DNA of 49,650 bases, taken from NCBI RefSeq assembly GCF_900102505.1, contig NZ_FMVT01000017.1, positions 1 to 49,650 of the forward strand, in the 5' to 3' direction. A model generated the notes under the pieces. That model saw only the letters and a list, made by a program, of their open reading frames with translations. It did not search any database and had not been told where the DNA came from. The position numbers and the translations under genes are program-made. Positions within the stretch are counted from its first letter, which is position 1. Each line of letters opens with the position of its first letter. The stretch comes from Paracoccus tibetensis (GTDB taxonomy: Bacteria; Pseudomonadota; Alphaproteobacteria; Rhodobacterales; Rhodobacteraceae). Shown piece after piece: positions 15,674 to 24,400 of the stretch.

Positions 15674-16903
15674 ATGCACGACGAAGACGGCTCCGCCCCC
15701 GCTGTAGCTCCCGAAGAGGGTGGCAACACGTCAGAAGAGTTGGCCTACCGGCTCCGGCAGCAAAAGCTCACCTCGGAGCTGGGCCGGTACGCGCTCCAGA
15801 TCCATGATGGTGCGGCGCTGCTGCAGGAAGCCACGCGGTTGTGCGCCCTTGGCCTTCACAGCGACTTCTGCAAGGTGATGAAGTACCTGCCCGAGGAAGA
15901 GCAGTTCGTCGTGCAGGCCGGTGTCGGCTGGAAGCCCGGTGTTGTCGGACATGCCCGCATTGCGGCAGATACCGAGAGCCCAGTGGGATATGCCTTCCGC
16001 ACCAGCGAGCCGATCATCTCGAACCACCTGGCCGAGGAGACCCGCTTCCGGACCCCGGCTCTGCTCGTGGAGCACGGGATCAAGCGGGCGATCAATGTGC
16101 TGATCGAAGGCGATGGCCGCCGTTACGGCGTACTTGAGGTGGACAGTCCAATCCCTGGACGCTTTACGTCTGCAGACCTGGCTTTCCTGCAGGGCTTTGC
16201 TAATCTTCTCGGCGTGGCGCTTGAGCGGCAGCAGGTCGAGGAGGCCCGGCAGGAGAGTGAGGCGCGCCTGAGGGCAGCGATGGCCCACCAAGAGGTGCTG
16301 ACACGGGAAATCAGCCACCGCGTCAAGAACAGCCTGGCAATGGTCGCAGGCCTTCTGAGCATGCAACGACGTGGGGCTTCCGACGCCGCTTTGCAACAGG
16401 CATTGGACGACGCCCGCACCCGTGTGACGACGATCGCACAGGTTCACGACAGGCTGTGGAGGGCTGACGAGGTCCACACGATCAACCTCGCCGAGTTCAT
16501 GAGCGAGTTGTGCGAGCTGATCCGCGCGTCAGCACCGCAACGCCAGACTCTTAGCACGGATATTGCTCCGGTTGAGATAGCCACCGATCAAGCGGTGCCA
16601 CTGGCCCTGCTCCTCAATGAGCTGGTGACGAACGCGTTCAAATACGCATACGGCGACGGCGAAGGAACGGTGTGCGTCACCATTCAGTCACTTGACCTTT
16701 CGCATTTGCGGCTAACTGTCTCTGACCACGGGCGGGGCTTGCCACCAGGCTTTGATGCCGAAAGTGCCGAGAGCTTGGGCATGAAGCTCATCGCCAGCCT
16801 TGGCAGCCAGTTGGGCGGGGCGCCCGAATGGCAGGACGCTGAACCGGGCACCCGCTTCGTTCTGGAGTTTCCCCTCCAGGAGCGCTCGACGCTGCAGGTT
16901 TGA
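15674..16903 (+). CDS. GAF-domain HisKA_2 sensor histidine kinase
   Basis: 409 residues, cytoplasmic, no membrane segment. A GAF domain spans about 30-185 (FCKVMKYLPEEEQFVVQAGVGW, ISNHLAEETRF, YGVLEVDSP). A HisKA_2 phospho-acceptor follows in EISHRVKNSLAMVAGLLSMQ, then an HATPase_c domain with LLLNELVTNAFKYAY (N-box), SDHGRGLPPGF (G1) and LGMKLIASLGSQLGG (G2). Kinases of this class often feed single-domain regulators in the alphaproteobacterial general stress response, and one such regulator lies 1.2 kb upstream. AGGA precedes ATG 15674. Confidence 0.88.
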   Translation: MHDEDGSAPAVAPEEGGNTSEELAYRLRQQKLTSELGRYALQIHDGAALLQEATRLCALGLHSDFCKVMKYLPEEEQFVVQAGVGWKPGVVGHARIAADTESPVGYAFRTSEPIISNHLAEETRFRTPALLVEHGIKRAINVLIEGDGRRYGVLEVDSPIPGRFTSADLAFLQGFANLLGVALERQQVEEARQESEARLRAAMAHQEVLTREISHRVKNSLAMVAGLLSMQRRGASDAALQQALDDARTRVTTIAQVHDRLWRADEVHTINLAEFMSELCELIRASAPQRQTLSTDIAPVEIATDQAVPLALLLNELVTNAFKYAYGDGEGTVCVTIQSLDLSHLRLTVSDHGRGLPPGFDAESAESLGMKLIASLGSQLGGAPEWQDAEPGTRFVLEFPLQERSTLQV

Positions 16904-17048
16904 TTATAAGGATCACGGTCAGGCTTATTTGGCCTTGCAGCATAGGATCCTGTCGGGCTGAAGGCAGGTCGGCCCGGACGATGCTTCCACGAACTGCTGG
17001 CGGGAGTTATGTGCTGATCTGGCCGTGCGTCACGTTGTCCCATTCACA

Positions 17049-18099
17049 GGCGTTGTTGCACTTATCAGTGAGGTGGATTCACGTCGTGAATCCTGCATGC
17101 TAGCTTCGGGACATGCCGAAGCCTTCTTCTCCCCGCTACCGCACGACGAACTGGCCTGACTATAACGCCGCCCTGCGCCGCCGCGGTTCGCTGTCGATCT
17201 GGTTCGACCCGACGATAGCCTGGCATGCTACGAAGACGGGCAAGCGTGGTCATCCGGAGACCTTCTCCGAGAGCGCGATCCAGACCTGCCTGACGCTGAA
17301 AGTGCTGTTCGGCCTGCCGCTGCGGCAAACGGTCGGGCTGGTCGCCAGCCTGATCGAGATGGCGGGCTTGGACTGGCCGGTTCCGGATCATTCCACGCTC
17401 TGCCGACGTCAGGCACGGCTTGCTGTGCAGATCCCCTACCGCCGCCCGGACGGTCCCGTGACCCTGCTGATCGACAGCACCGGTATCAAGTTCCGTGGCG
17501 ATGGCGAGTGGCAGGCGCGCAAGCATGGTGCGTCTCGACGCAGGCAATGGCGCAAAGTCCATATCGGCATGGATGCTCAGACTGGCGACGTCCGGGCCGT
17601 TGAATTCACGTCGAGCCGACAGGGCGACAGCCCGCTGCTGCCGGACCTGCTTGCGCGGATCCCCGAGGATGAAGAAATTGGCTCGGTCACGGCTGCCGGC
17701 GCCTATGACACCAGACGATGCCATGGCGCGATCGTTGATCGAGGGGCCGAAGCGCGCATCCCCATCCGCCGGAACGGTCGCGCCTGGAAAAAGGATTGCC
17801 CGGCCGCACGCGTCCGCAACGACATCCTGCACCAGACACGACACCTCGGACGAGCCAACTGGAAGCGTTCGGTCGGCTACCACGTCCGAAGCCGGGTCGA
17901 GGCGCGGATGAATTGCCTCAAGGCCTTCGGCGAACGCATCGCCTCACGCGACCCGGATCGACAGACTGCAGAAATCCAGATCCGCATCGCCATCATGAAC
18001 AGCTACAACGCACTCGGCAGGGCCGAGATCACAGCCGTTGGCTGAACGCAAAGCGCGATAGGGTCATCTCAGCCCGCAGCCAATTAGCGCAACAACGCC
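17049..18099 (+). mobile_element. IS5-family (IS903-like) insertion sequence, 1,051 bp
   Basis: The ends are GGCGTTGTTGCACTTAT (left) and, inverted, GGCGTTGTTGCGCTAAT (right), identical at 15 of 17 positions. The length suits the IS903 group. The nine bases outside each end (CCATTCACA and TCGTGAGCC) do not match, so no target duplication is visible. A perfect dyad GGATTCACG-T-CGTGAATCC lies just inside the left end (17075-17093). The right end truncates a Na+/H+ antiporter gene. Confidence 0.85.
17113..18045 (+). CDS. IS5-family transposase with altered catalytic motif
   Basis: 310 residues, starting MPKPSSPRYRTTNWPDYN, typical of the IS903/IS1182-like DDE_Tnp_1 group. LLIDSTGIK holds the first Asp, and RSRVEARMNCLKAFG holds the catalytic Glu. 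The second-Asp motif, normally TADGAYDT, reads TAAGAYDT here (codon GCC instead of GAC). If that Asp is the catalytic one, as in the family, this copy is dead although its reading frame is intact. Confidence 0.88.
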   Translation: MPKPSSPRYRTTNWPDYNAALRRRGSLSIWFDPTIAWHATKTGKRGHPETFSESAIQTCLTLKVLFGLPLRQTVGLVASLIEMAGLDWPVPDHSTLCRRQARLAVQIPYRRPDGPVTLLIDSTGIKFRGDGEWQARKHGASRRRQWRKVHIGMDAQTGDVRAVEFTSSRQGDSPLLPDLLARIPEDEEIGSVTAAGAYDTRRCHGAIVDRGAEARIPIRRNGRAWKKDCPAARVRNDILHQTRHLGRANWKRSVGYHVRSRVEARMNCLKAFGERIASRDPDRQTAEIQIRIAIMNSYNALGRAEITAVG

Positions 18100-18906
18100 T
18101 CGTGAGCCGCTCGATCTGCTCCGTCAGGTCATGCATTTCCTCGTGGAAGTCGTGGGATCGATGCGAGTTCCGGAAGGTCAGCGCCGTAACAAAGACCGAC
18201 AGGAAGCCATATGAATGCAGGCACTCGGTCAGCCCGTAGGACACGAACGTGGCCGACAGGGCGATCAGCCCATCGCCGGTCTTCACAAGCTTGGTTTCTG
18301 CAGGGATGTGAAAGGTGATCCAGCCGAACAGCCGGCCGACGAGATAGCCGCCGAGGATACCGACGCTGATCTCCCACATGATGTTAAAGGTCAGCCACTC
18401 CCACAGCCAAGGCTCTCCGGACGCCGTCAACAGGCTGAGGGTGATGGCCAGGTGGACGAAGGGAAAGGCGGCACCGTCGTTGATGCCTGCTTCCGAAGTC
18501 AGGCCGAAACGCACCTCGTACTCTTCGCCGGAGGCAGGAGGACCCACCTGAACATCGGACGCGAGGACGGGATCAGTGGGAACAAGAACAGCAGCAAGCA
18601 GTAGTGCAATGACCCACGGGAGCCCAAGCCACACGCCGCCCAGCAGCGTGATCAGCACAAGTCCCAGAGGAAGGGTCACGAAGATCAGCCGCCAGGTGAT
18701 GATCCAGCGCCGCCAGCCAAAAATGCGGTCGATCTTCAGGCCCGCTCCCATCAACGCGATGATCACGACGAACTCTGTCGCGCGCTCTGTGATATGGGGA
18801 TAATCCATCGGTAGGGGCGACGACTTGATCCAGGGGAGGGAGAAGAAGCCTATCCCAAGCCCGATGCAGATGATGGGTAGCTGTTCTGTGGCACATAGTT
18901 CTGCTT
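18100..18906 (-). pseudogene. CPA1-type Na+/H+ antiporter remnant
   Basis: The central membrane part of a NhaP/CPA1 antiporter remains: LPIICIGLGIGFFSLPW, MGAGLKIDR, LLAAVLVPTDPVLASDVQVG with the ion-binding Asp, and LTSEAGINDGAAFPFVHLA with the second acidic motif. TDPVLASDV and GINDG are the family signatures. The C-terminus is cut by the IS903-like element at 18099 and the frame then reads into IS DNA. The N-terminus fades at about 18906 without a plausible start; the ATG at 18808 is internal. Both ends are lost, so it is a remnant. Confidence 0.85.
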
Positions 18907-19365
18907 TTTCTGTCAGGCAGTCTGCCCTTCGGGCTCGCCAGCTTGATGAAAGCGGACGGTTAGCAGTCGGCGCAGCATCGACGCGAAGAGCCCATCAGCG
19001 ACATTCGCGGTAGCCGCAGCGAATGCAGGTGCAGCGTGAGCGGCCGGGCCATTCTTGCCGGTCGACCCTTTCCAAGCGCTGCAGTGCAGCTTCCCCGAAG
19101 CGGACGTTAGAGCTCGGCGCAGCGAAATTGACCGGCCGCAGCGCCGCGGGGTGATGCTCAGCGCACCTGTTGAGCTGGCGCGCTCAGACCCGACTTCGGG
19201 CACGGTGCGGCTGTGGACGCTGGCGTCCAAAGCTGAGGGTATGCCGCCGATTTCTCTTCCCACATGCCGGATCGACATGTGACAACTTCGTGACAGCCGC
19301 ACGGAACTCGCCGCCCCCGCGGTGTCTTCATGGCAAGCGGAAGATGCACCGATGAAAGGGACAGG
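18907..19365. repeat. Intergenic repeat-rich stretch (REP-like fragments)
   Basis: No coding signal. It contains CAGCTTCCCCGAAGCGGACG (within 19084-19108) and a related AAAGCGGACGGTTAG near 18956. Similar 25-bp motifs recur at 21272, 22079 and 46466. Several short dyads such as GACCGGCCGCAGCGCCG surround them. Confidence 0.5.
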
Positions 19366-20289
19366 ATGGCAAAGGGGCGCAAGAACAAGGACAACGCGCG
19401 CACCGGGTTGATCCCGGACCCGGATGCCCCCGCCCCCGACATGCCCCCCGAGCTTGATGCCGAGACTGAGCCGCTGGACGAGGCGGCTGAAAGCCCTGCG
19501 CCTGAAGCGCCGGCCATCAAGCGCAAGAAGGAAAAGCCCATCGGGACCGAGAAGGCGGTCGAGACGATGTTCCGCAACAGCTATCGGGCCGAGCTGGACA
19601 CGATCGCCCTGGCGGCGATGAAGGCCAATATCATGATCTCGCTCAACGGGTTCATCATCTCGGCGCTAATGATCTCGGGCGCGTTCATCTTTGCCTCGTC
19701 CCCGGCCTTCTTGTTTCCTGCAGGGGTGTTTCTTGTCACCGCGGCCACGTCCATTGTTTTTGCGCTGCTCTCGGCCTCGCCCGAGCGCAGCGACCTGTTC
19801 ACCGGGCTGCGGGACTGGGCGCTGGCGGTGCGGCGGCGCGAGGCGCGGCTGCGTGACCTGCGCGCCTACATGACCCGCCCGCGACACGGCACCCCGGTCG
19901 AGGGGCCGACCAACGTTTTCATCTACGAGCAGCGTGTCCGCCTGTCGCCCGAAGCCTACTGGGCCGAGATGCAGGACATGATGCGCAACCGCGAGCGGAT
20001 CTATTACAGCATGAGCGACCAGCTTTACTGGCTGGGGCTGGTCGCCGACCGCAAGTTCCGGCTGCTGAACATGAGCTACACCGTCTTTCGGTGGGGCCTT
20101 CTGGCAACCATGCTGTCCTTCCTGCTGCTGAAGCTGTCGCTGGACATGTTCCCCGTCAGAGCGAAGCGTCGGTGCGGCTGCGGAACCTGGGGATCGGGAC
20201 TTTCGACGACATCTACGAACCCTCGGCCGTCCAGCAGCTGCCCGACGGCCGCCTGCTGGTGGTCGAGGACGAGGCCTCTCGCGCGCTGA
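19366..20289 (+). CDS. Membrane protein with Pycsar-effector-like (PycTM) domain, frame-disrupted
   Basis: The N-terminal tail (1-60) is acidic and proline-rich. KAVETMFRNSYRAELDTIALAAMKANIMISLNGFIIS (about 64-100) matches the start of the DUF5706 / Pycsar-effector family. Two membrane segments follow (about 88-110 and 113-136), then a soluble region with NVFIYEQRVRLSPEAYW, and a third membrane segment (about 239-259, FRWGLLATMLSFLLLKLSL). After residue 263 the frame becomes nonsense and ends at 20289, while the -1 frame continues as a DUF3616 domain. ATG 19366 follows GAAAGGGA and is preferred to 19330. In Pycsar the family depolarises the membrane on binding a cyclic nucleotide; no cyclase is present here, so the role is open. 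Confidence 0.72.
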   Translation: MAKGRKNKDNARTGLIPDPDAPAPDMPPELDAETEPLDEAAESPAPEAPAIKRKKEKPIGTEKAVETMFRNSYRAELDTIALAAMKANIMISLNGFIISALMISGAFIFASSPAFLFPAGVFLVTAATSIVFALLSASPERSDLFTGLRDWALAVRRREARLRDLRAYMTRPRHGTPVEGPTNVFIYEQRVRLSPEAYWAEMQDMMRNRERIYYSMSDQLYWLGLVADRKFRLLNMSYTVFRWGLLATMLSFLLLKLSLDMFPVRAKRRCGCGTWGSGLSTTSTNPRPSSSCPTAACWWSRTRPLAR

Positions 20290-21089
20290 ACATCCTGACC
20301 ATCGACGAAACCGGCATGCTGGTCGAGGATAATGCCCTGGACGTGCGGATGATGCGCGCCTTCGGGCGCAAGCTGACCGATCTGGAGGGCCTTTCCATCG
20401 ATGCGGACGGATACCTCTACGCCACGACCTCGCACAGCTTGACCCAGAAGGGCGAGCGCAAGGCGGATCGCGAGCAGATGCTGCGCTTCCGCATTACCGG
20501 CAACGGCGTCAGCGACATCGCGACCTTCGGCGGGCTGCGCGACACGCTGGCGGCCGACACCGCGCTTCGCGAGGCGGTGCTGCAGGCGACGGGTCAGCAT
20601 ATCGACATGAACGCGCTGAACATCGAGGGGCTGGCCTTTGTGCGCCAGTCCGGCCACCTTTACGTCGGCCTGCGCGCGCCCATGGCGGGCACGCAGGGCA
20701 TCATCGTGGTGATCGAGAACCCCGACGAGATGTTCAACGGCAGCGCCCGCCCCCGCTTCGGCGCGCCCATCCTGCTGGAGCTGCAGGGCGGCGGCATCCG
20801 CGCGCTGTCATACGACGCGGTTCTGGACGCATTTCTTATCGTCAACGAGCTGGAGGGGTTTGACGGCAACCGCTTCTCGCAGCTGTGGCGGTGGAGCGGC
20901 AACCCCGCGGTCCAGCCAGAGCCGATCGCGCTGCCCGACATCATCAACCTCAACAATGTCGAGTCAATCGACTCGATCGTAATCGACGGCGAGCCGCGCC
21001 TTCTCATCATGAGCGACGAGGGCAGCGAGAAGAAGAACGAGCCCGCACGCTACATGATGCTGGACTACGGGCAGCTGACCGAGCGCTGA
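20091..21089 (+). CDS. DUF3616 (beta-propeller-like) domain, probably fused to the PycTM part
   Basis: The meaningful sequence starts near 20155 with SEASVRLRNLGIGTFDDIYEPSAV and contains LPDGRLLVVEDEASRALNIL, LEGLSIDADGYLYATTSHS, LNIEGLAFVRQSGHLYVGLRAP and DAFLIVNELEGF. These are blades of the DUF3616 domain. The formal start at 20091 (GTG) lies inside the previous gene and has no ribosome-binding site. A run of four C at 20151-20154 sits where the two frames should join, so one base gain or loss there would restore a single protein of about 574 residues, with the propeller outside the third membrane helix. Sequencing error and true mutation cannot be distinguished here. Confidence 0.7.
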   Translation: MGPSGNHAVLPAAEAVAGHVPRQSEASVRLRNLGIGTFDDIYEPSAVQQLPDGRLLVVEDEASRALNILTIDETGMLVEDNALDVRMMRAFGRKLTDLEGLSIDADGYLYATTSHSLTQKGERKADREQMLRFRITGNGVSDIATFGGLRDTLAADTALREAVLQATGQHIDMNALNIEGLAFVRQSGHLYVGLRAPMAGTQGIIVVIENPDEMFNGSARPRFGAPILLELQGGGIRALSYDAVLDAFLIVNELEGFDGNRFSQLWRWSGNPAVQPEPIALPDIINLNNVESIDSIVIDGEPRLLIMSDEGSEKKNEPARYMMLDYGQLTER

Positions 21090-21332
21090 GGCACGGCGGA
21101 CGGCTATGGGTTCCGTCAGTGCCTGATGGCCAGCGCGCCTTCCTGCAGGTGTGTGGTGAAGGATGCAGTGGGACGCACCCGAATGAATCACACAGCACGC
21201 CCGGAACTTCTCTACACGGATCTTAACGCATATCGGCCCATAGCGGCCGGTCGGCCCGGTGAGGAACTGCCGTGCAGCTTCTCTAAACCGGCCGTTCAGT
21301 GCATCCGCAGCATGCTCGCCAGGAACAGTGCC
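21090..21332. repeat. Intergenic spacer; right part belongs to the duplicated mgtC block
   Basis: From about 21238 the sequence is nearly the same as 46432-46526, including a copy of the REP-like motif at 21272-21296 (GTGCAGCTTCTCTAAACCGG...). No gene is seen. Confidence 0.6.
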
Positions 21333-21995
21333 TCAGCGGTCTTCGCTTTGTTCGGCGGGTGGTAGATCCGCCTCAGAGGCTTTCGGCATGATGAGGGGTA
21401 TCACGCCGAGGATGATCAGGACGATGACTGCAGATAAGATCGCGGTCGCCTCAAGCCCCAGCCCGGCAATGACACCAATAGCGGCGGTCGCCCAGATGCT
21501 CGCGGCTGTCGTCAGGCCCTCGACTTCGCGCTGCTTCGCACGAACCAAGATGGCTCCGGCACCCAGGAAGCCGATGCCCTGCACAACGCCCTGCAGAACC
21601 CGCGACATGTCCTCGATGGGCATGCCGCTTTGCAGGGGGCCGATGACGAACAGTGCCGCGCCCACAGCAACCAACATATGGGTTCGTATGCCGGCGCTTC
21701 GCTTCTTCCGTTCCCGCTCATAGCCGAGGATGCCACCGAGCAACGCTGCGATCATCAACCTGACCGTGATGCGGGTGATGGTCGACAGGTCCGGGATGTC
21801 CGAGAACTCGCTCAAGATGGTCAACCAGATCTCTTCTTTCACAGTCGCTTCCTCGTGCTGGTCGCCGAGACTGATGAAAAAATGCGGGGTCGCGCAAGTG
21901 CTCCGCTGGTAAAAGGGGGGGCGATCAGCATCCTCTTAGCCAGCACAGTGCGCGAACTACGCCCGGCACAGACGGGAACGGGCCAGACACTAGAC
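21238..21995. repeat. Duplicated block carrying mgtC, copy 1
   Basis: Homologous to 46432-47180 in the same orientation: mgtC plus about 95 bp downstream and about 150 bp upstream, with scattered substitutions. Boundaries are by eye. The copies lie 25.2 kb apart and could recombine to delete the region between them. Confidence 0.72.
21333..21842 (-). CDS. MgtC/SapB-family membrane protein, copy 1
   Basis: 169 residues. TVRLMIAALLGGILGYERERK, AGIRTHMLVAVGAALFVIG, QGIGFLGAGAILVRAKQ and GLTTAASIWATAAIGVIAGLG are the four-helix MgtC/SapB core with the conserved ERE and TH motifs. The family is linked to Mg2+ starvation and, in pathogens, to F1Fo-ATPase inhibition. The start is GTG 21842 with GAGGAAG upstream. 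It is about 93 percent identical by eye to the protein at 46527-47036, and the flanks are also homologous. Confidence 0.85.
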   Translation of the reverse strand: MKEEIWLTILSEFSDIPDLSTITRITVRLMIAALLGGILGYERERKKRSAGIRTHMLVAVGAALFVIGPLQSGMPIEDMSRVLQGVVQGIGFLGAGAILVRAKQREVEGLTTAASIWATAAIGVIAGLGLEATAILSAVIVLIILGVIPLIMPKASEADLPPAEQSEDR

Positions 21996-22418
21996 CGTGC
22001 TTCCGCTCGCCGCCGGAGAACCAGGTTTCGAACACGCTGCGGCCCATTACGGACGGTCGACACCGCTCAGGTGCTGCGGTGCAGCTTCCCTTAAGCGGCC
22101 GTTCAAGCATGCCGCAGCGAGATCGACTGGCTGCGTTGGCGAACAATGATCTCATAGGGAGGGCATCCGGAATTATGGCACATGGATAGGCAATGCGCTC
22201 CTCTGGCACTTGGGATAAGGTAGCAGAGGGATACACTTTCCGCCGCTATTCGATATGCGCGAGCTACAACGGCCAGATCGGTCCCGTGACGGTTCTCGAC
22301 TAGGCTCTTGCCGTGGCCTTGCAAAAAGCGGGGGCCTACATGAGATACTTGGCGCAGGTAATCTTGCCGTAGCTTCAGGCACCAAGATGCTCAGGCCTCG
22401 TAAGCGCCGGAGAGGACA
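21996..22418. other. Intergenic stretch with one REP-like copy
   Basis: The only structure I see is GTGCAGCTTCCCTTAAGCGG... at 22079-22103, another member of the dispersed 25-bp motif. No gene is supported. Confidence 0.45.
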
Positions 22419-22670
22419 ATGAGCGACACCGACATACGGCTTGCTGAACTACAGGCCGAGGTTGATCACCTGGCGGATATAGCTGTCCACATGATGGTCG
22501 GACTATGCTTCGGCCTCGGCGGCACGCCGGGCGGTCTGCGCAAGATCGCGGACGATTTCGCGGCAGCGGCAGAGGATCCCGATCCGGCCATATCGAGGCT
22601 CGCCGCCTCCCTTCAGACGGCGCTGCGCGAGGCGGCGGAGAAGCTTGAACGCCAGCCGGACCGCGCCTGA
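22419..22670 (+). CDS. Small hypothetical protein
   Basis: 83 residues, acidic and helical (RLAELQAEVDHLADIAVHMM, ALREAAEKLERQ), with one Gly-rich turn LCFGLGGTPGGL. GGAGAGGA lies at good distance before ATG 22419. It has no known domain. It is convergent with the MFS gene that follows on the other strand. Confidence 0.5.
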   Translation: MSDTDIRLAELQAEVDHLADIAVHMMVGLCFGLGGTPGGLRKIADDFAAAAEDPDPAISRLAASLQTALREAAEKLERQPDRA

Positions 22671-22692
22671 TCCTCCTGCGGCAATGTCGGAG

Positions 22693-23859
22693 TCACGAGG
22701 CGCAGGTGGGGTCAGCCGTTGCAGTGACGACGCCGTGACATGCGGGCGCCGGCAAGGCGGCGCCCGCCATCAGCAACGCTGCAGCGGCAAGGGCCACCGG
22801 CGCACCTGCTATGTCGAGCAACGCGCCGAAAGCCGGCGCGCCCGCCGTCTGCCCCGCTGCAATCATCAGGAACGGCAGTCCCAGGCCGAGATCGGCGCGG
22901 TCTGGGAACAGCGTGATCCCCCACAGCAGAAGCGTGCCCGACGAGATGATGTAGCCTGCTCCGAACAGTCCCATGGCGAAATAGGGCAGGATGGCAGCCG
23001 CACCGCCCGCCGCAAGGCAGATCACCGCGACAGCCATTAGCGCCAGCGACAGCCGGTGGACATGGGCGAGGCCAAGACGGTCAGTCGCGACACCTGTCAC
23101 CAGCCCCGCCAGGCCGGCCGCGCCGAGAACGATCCAGGCCAGCGCGATGCGGTTGCCAGCAAACCCCAGCTCTTCCCGCAGGATGTCAGCGCCGAAGGTC
23201 CAGATGGCCGTGCTGGCACCTCCCATCGCCAGCGCGGCGAGACCGAGCGGAACCAGCCCATGCCGGCGCAGCTGAAGTCCACTCGGGGCCCCGCCCTCAT
23301 CAACCTGGGCCGGAATCGCCCGCCACAGCCACAGGGTGACCGCCGCGCCGATGCCGGCGAAGCCGAAGTAGAGCTCGCGCCAGGCCGCGGCGAAGGCTAG
23401 TGCGGCGACGCCGGAAAGGATGATCCCGGCCGCTGTGCCAGCGTTGATGGCGCCGTTCGCGAGCGGCCGGCCCGCGTCAGTGACATGGCGGCTCACCGCA
23501 GCGGCCAGTGGCGGCGAGGCGAGGCCCGTGCTGATGCCGGCCAGTGCGATGGCAGCGCCAAGGGCCAGTGCCGAGCCTGCAAGCCCCGCCAGCGCCAGCC
23601 CAACGGTCGCGCAGAGCCCGGCGAGAGCGGCGACAACCCGCGGCCCCCATCGCGGCACGGCCAAGAAGGCGGCGAGGATGCCAATGCAATAGGTGGCGAA
23701 AGCCGCGCTGCCGATCCAACCTGCGGCCAACGTGCTCAACGACAGCTCGGCCCTGATCTGCGGCAGAAGCAGCCCATAGGCGAAGCGCGCAAGGCCGTAG
23801 ACCAAAGCGGTCAGGGCAAAGCCGGCCGCAACCAGCCCGGCCGTGCTGCGGCGGCTCAC
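22693..23859 (-). CDS. YbfB/YjiJ-family MFS transporter
   Basis: 388 residues with about 12 hydrophobic segments. VYGLARFAYGLLLPQIRAELSLS near residue 20 is the YbfB/YjiJ signature, and VTGVATDRLGLAHVHRLS is the mid-protein cytoplasmic motif. It probably exports small molecules; the substrate is unknown. Its ATG overlaps the stop of the TetR gene by 4 bp, so repressor and transporter are one operon under the 24401-24422 operator. Confidence 0.85.
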   Translation of the reverse strand: MSRRSTAGLVAAGFALTALVYGLARFAYGLLLPQIRAELSLSTLAAGWIGSAAFATYCIGILAAFLAVPRWGPRVVAALAGLCATVGLALAGLAGSALALGAAIALAGISTGLASPPLAAAVSRHVTDAGRPLANGAINAGTAAGIILSGVAALAFAAAWRELYFGFAGIGAAVTLWLWRAIPAQVDEGGAPSGLQLRRHGLVPLGLAALAMGGASTAIWTFGADILREELGFAGNRIALAWIVLGAAGLAGLVTGVATDRLGLAHVHRLSLALMAVAVICLAAGGAAAILPYFAMGLFGAGYIISSGTLLLWGITLFPDRADLGLGLPFLMIAAGQTAGAPAFGALLDIAGAPVALAAAALLMAGAALPAPACHGVVTATADPTCAS

Positions 23860-24392
23860 TTGCGCCTCGCATTGGCCAGAAGCGCCGCGGCGGCCTCACC
23901 TGCGGCCTGCACGACATCCAAGCCGGCGACACTGGCGGCGGCGGTAGCGCCCTCGAAGAGCAGCCAGATCTGCAGCGAAAGCGCCTCGTCAGGGCGGCCC
24001 AGCTCAAGCTCGACGCGGCGGCCGATCTCACCGAGGAACTCGGTCTTCTGCACGCGGACCGCCTCGGCGATCTCTGCGCTGTCGCCGGCATATTCGCCAT
24101 GGGCGCGCAGCAGCATGCAGCCGCGGGCGCCGAACTCGGCCAGCCATACGGCGAGCGCCACAAAGAGCCCAGGGACGCCGCTCTCAGGGTCCTCGCGCAG
24201 CCGCTCCATGAAAGCGTGGTGCCGCTGCTCGACGACCGCCAGGACCAGACCGTCACGTGATCCGAAATGCTTGTAGAGCGTCCGCGTGGACGCGCCGGAA
24301 GGCAGTAGCACCGCATCCACGCCGATGCCGCGAAAGCCATGCTCCTCGAAGGTCTTCATGGCACCTGTGATGATCTCGTCGCGCTTGCTCAT
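23856..24392 (-). CDS. TetR-family repressor of the adjacent MFS gene
   Basis: 178 residues. The N-terminal helix-turn-helix is MKTFEEHGFRGIGVDAVL through STRTLYKHFGSRDGLV. The C-terminal ligand domain contains GCMLLRAHGEY and QIWLLFEGATAAASVAG, as in TetR_C-type regulators of efflux genes. Its start is 9 bp from a perfect 22-bp palindrome, indicating autoregulation. Confidence 0.88.
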   Translation of the reverse strand: MSKRDEIITGAMKTFEEHGFRGIGVDAVLLPSGASTRTLYKHFGSRDGLVLAVVEQRHHAFMERLREDPESGVPGLFVALAVWLAEFGARGCMLLRAHGEYAGDSAEIAEAVRVQKTEFLGEIGRRVELELGRPDEALSLQIWLLFEGATAAASVAGLDVVQAAGEAAAALLANARRK

Positions 24393-24400
24393 GGCGTGCG

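Noticed and set aside
19366..21089. Complete Pycsar anti-phage system
   Set aside because: The effector-like domain is present but no uridylate or cytidylate cyclase gene is adjacent, so a working Pycsar pair cannot be claimed.
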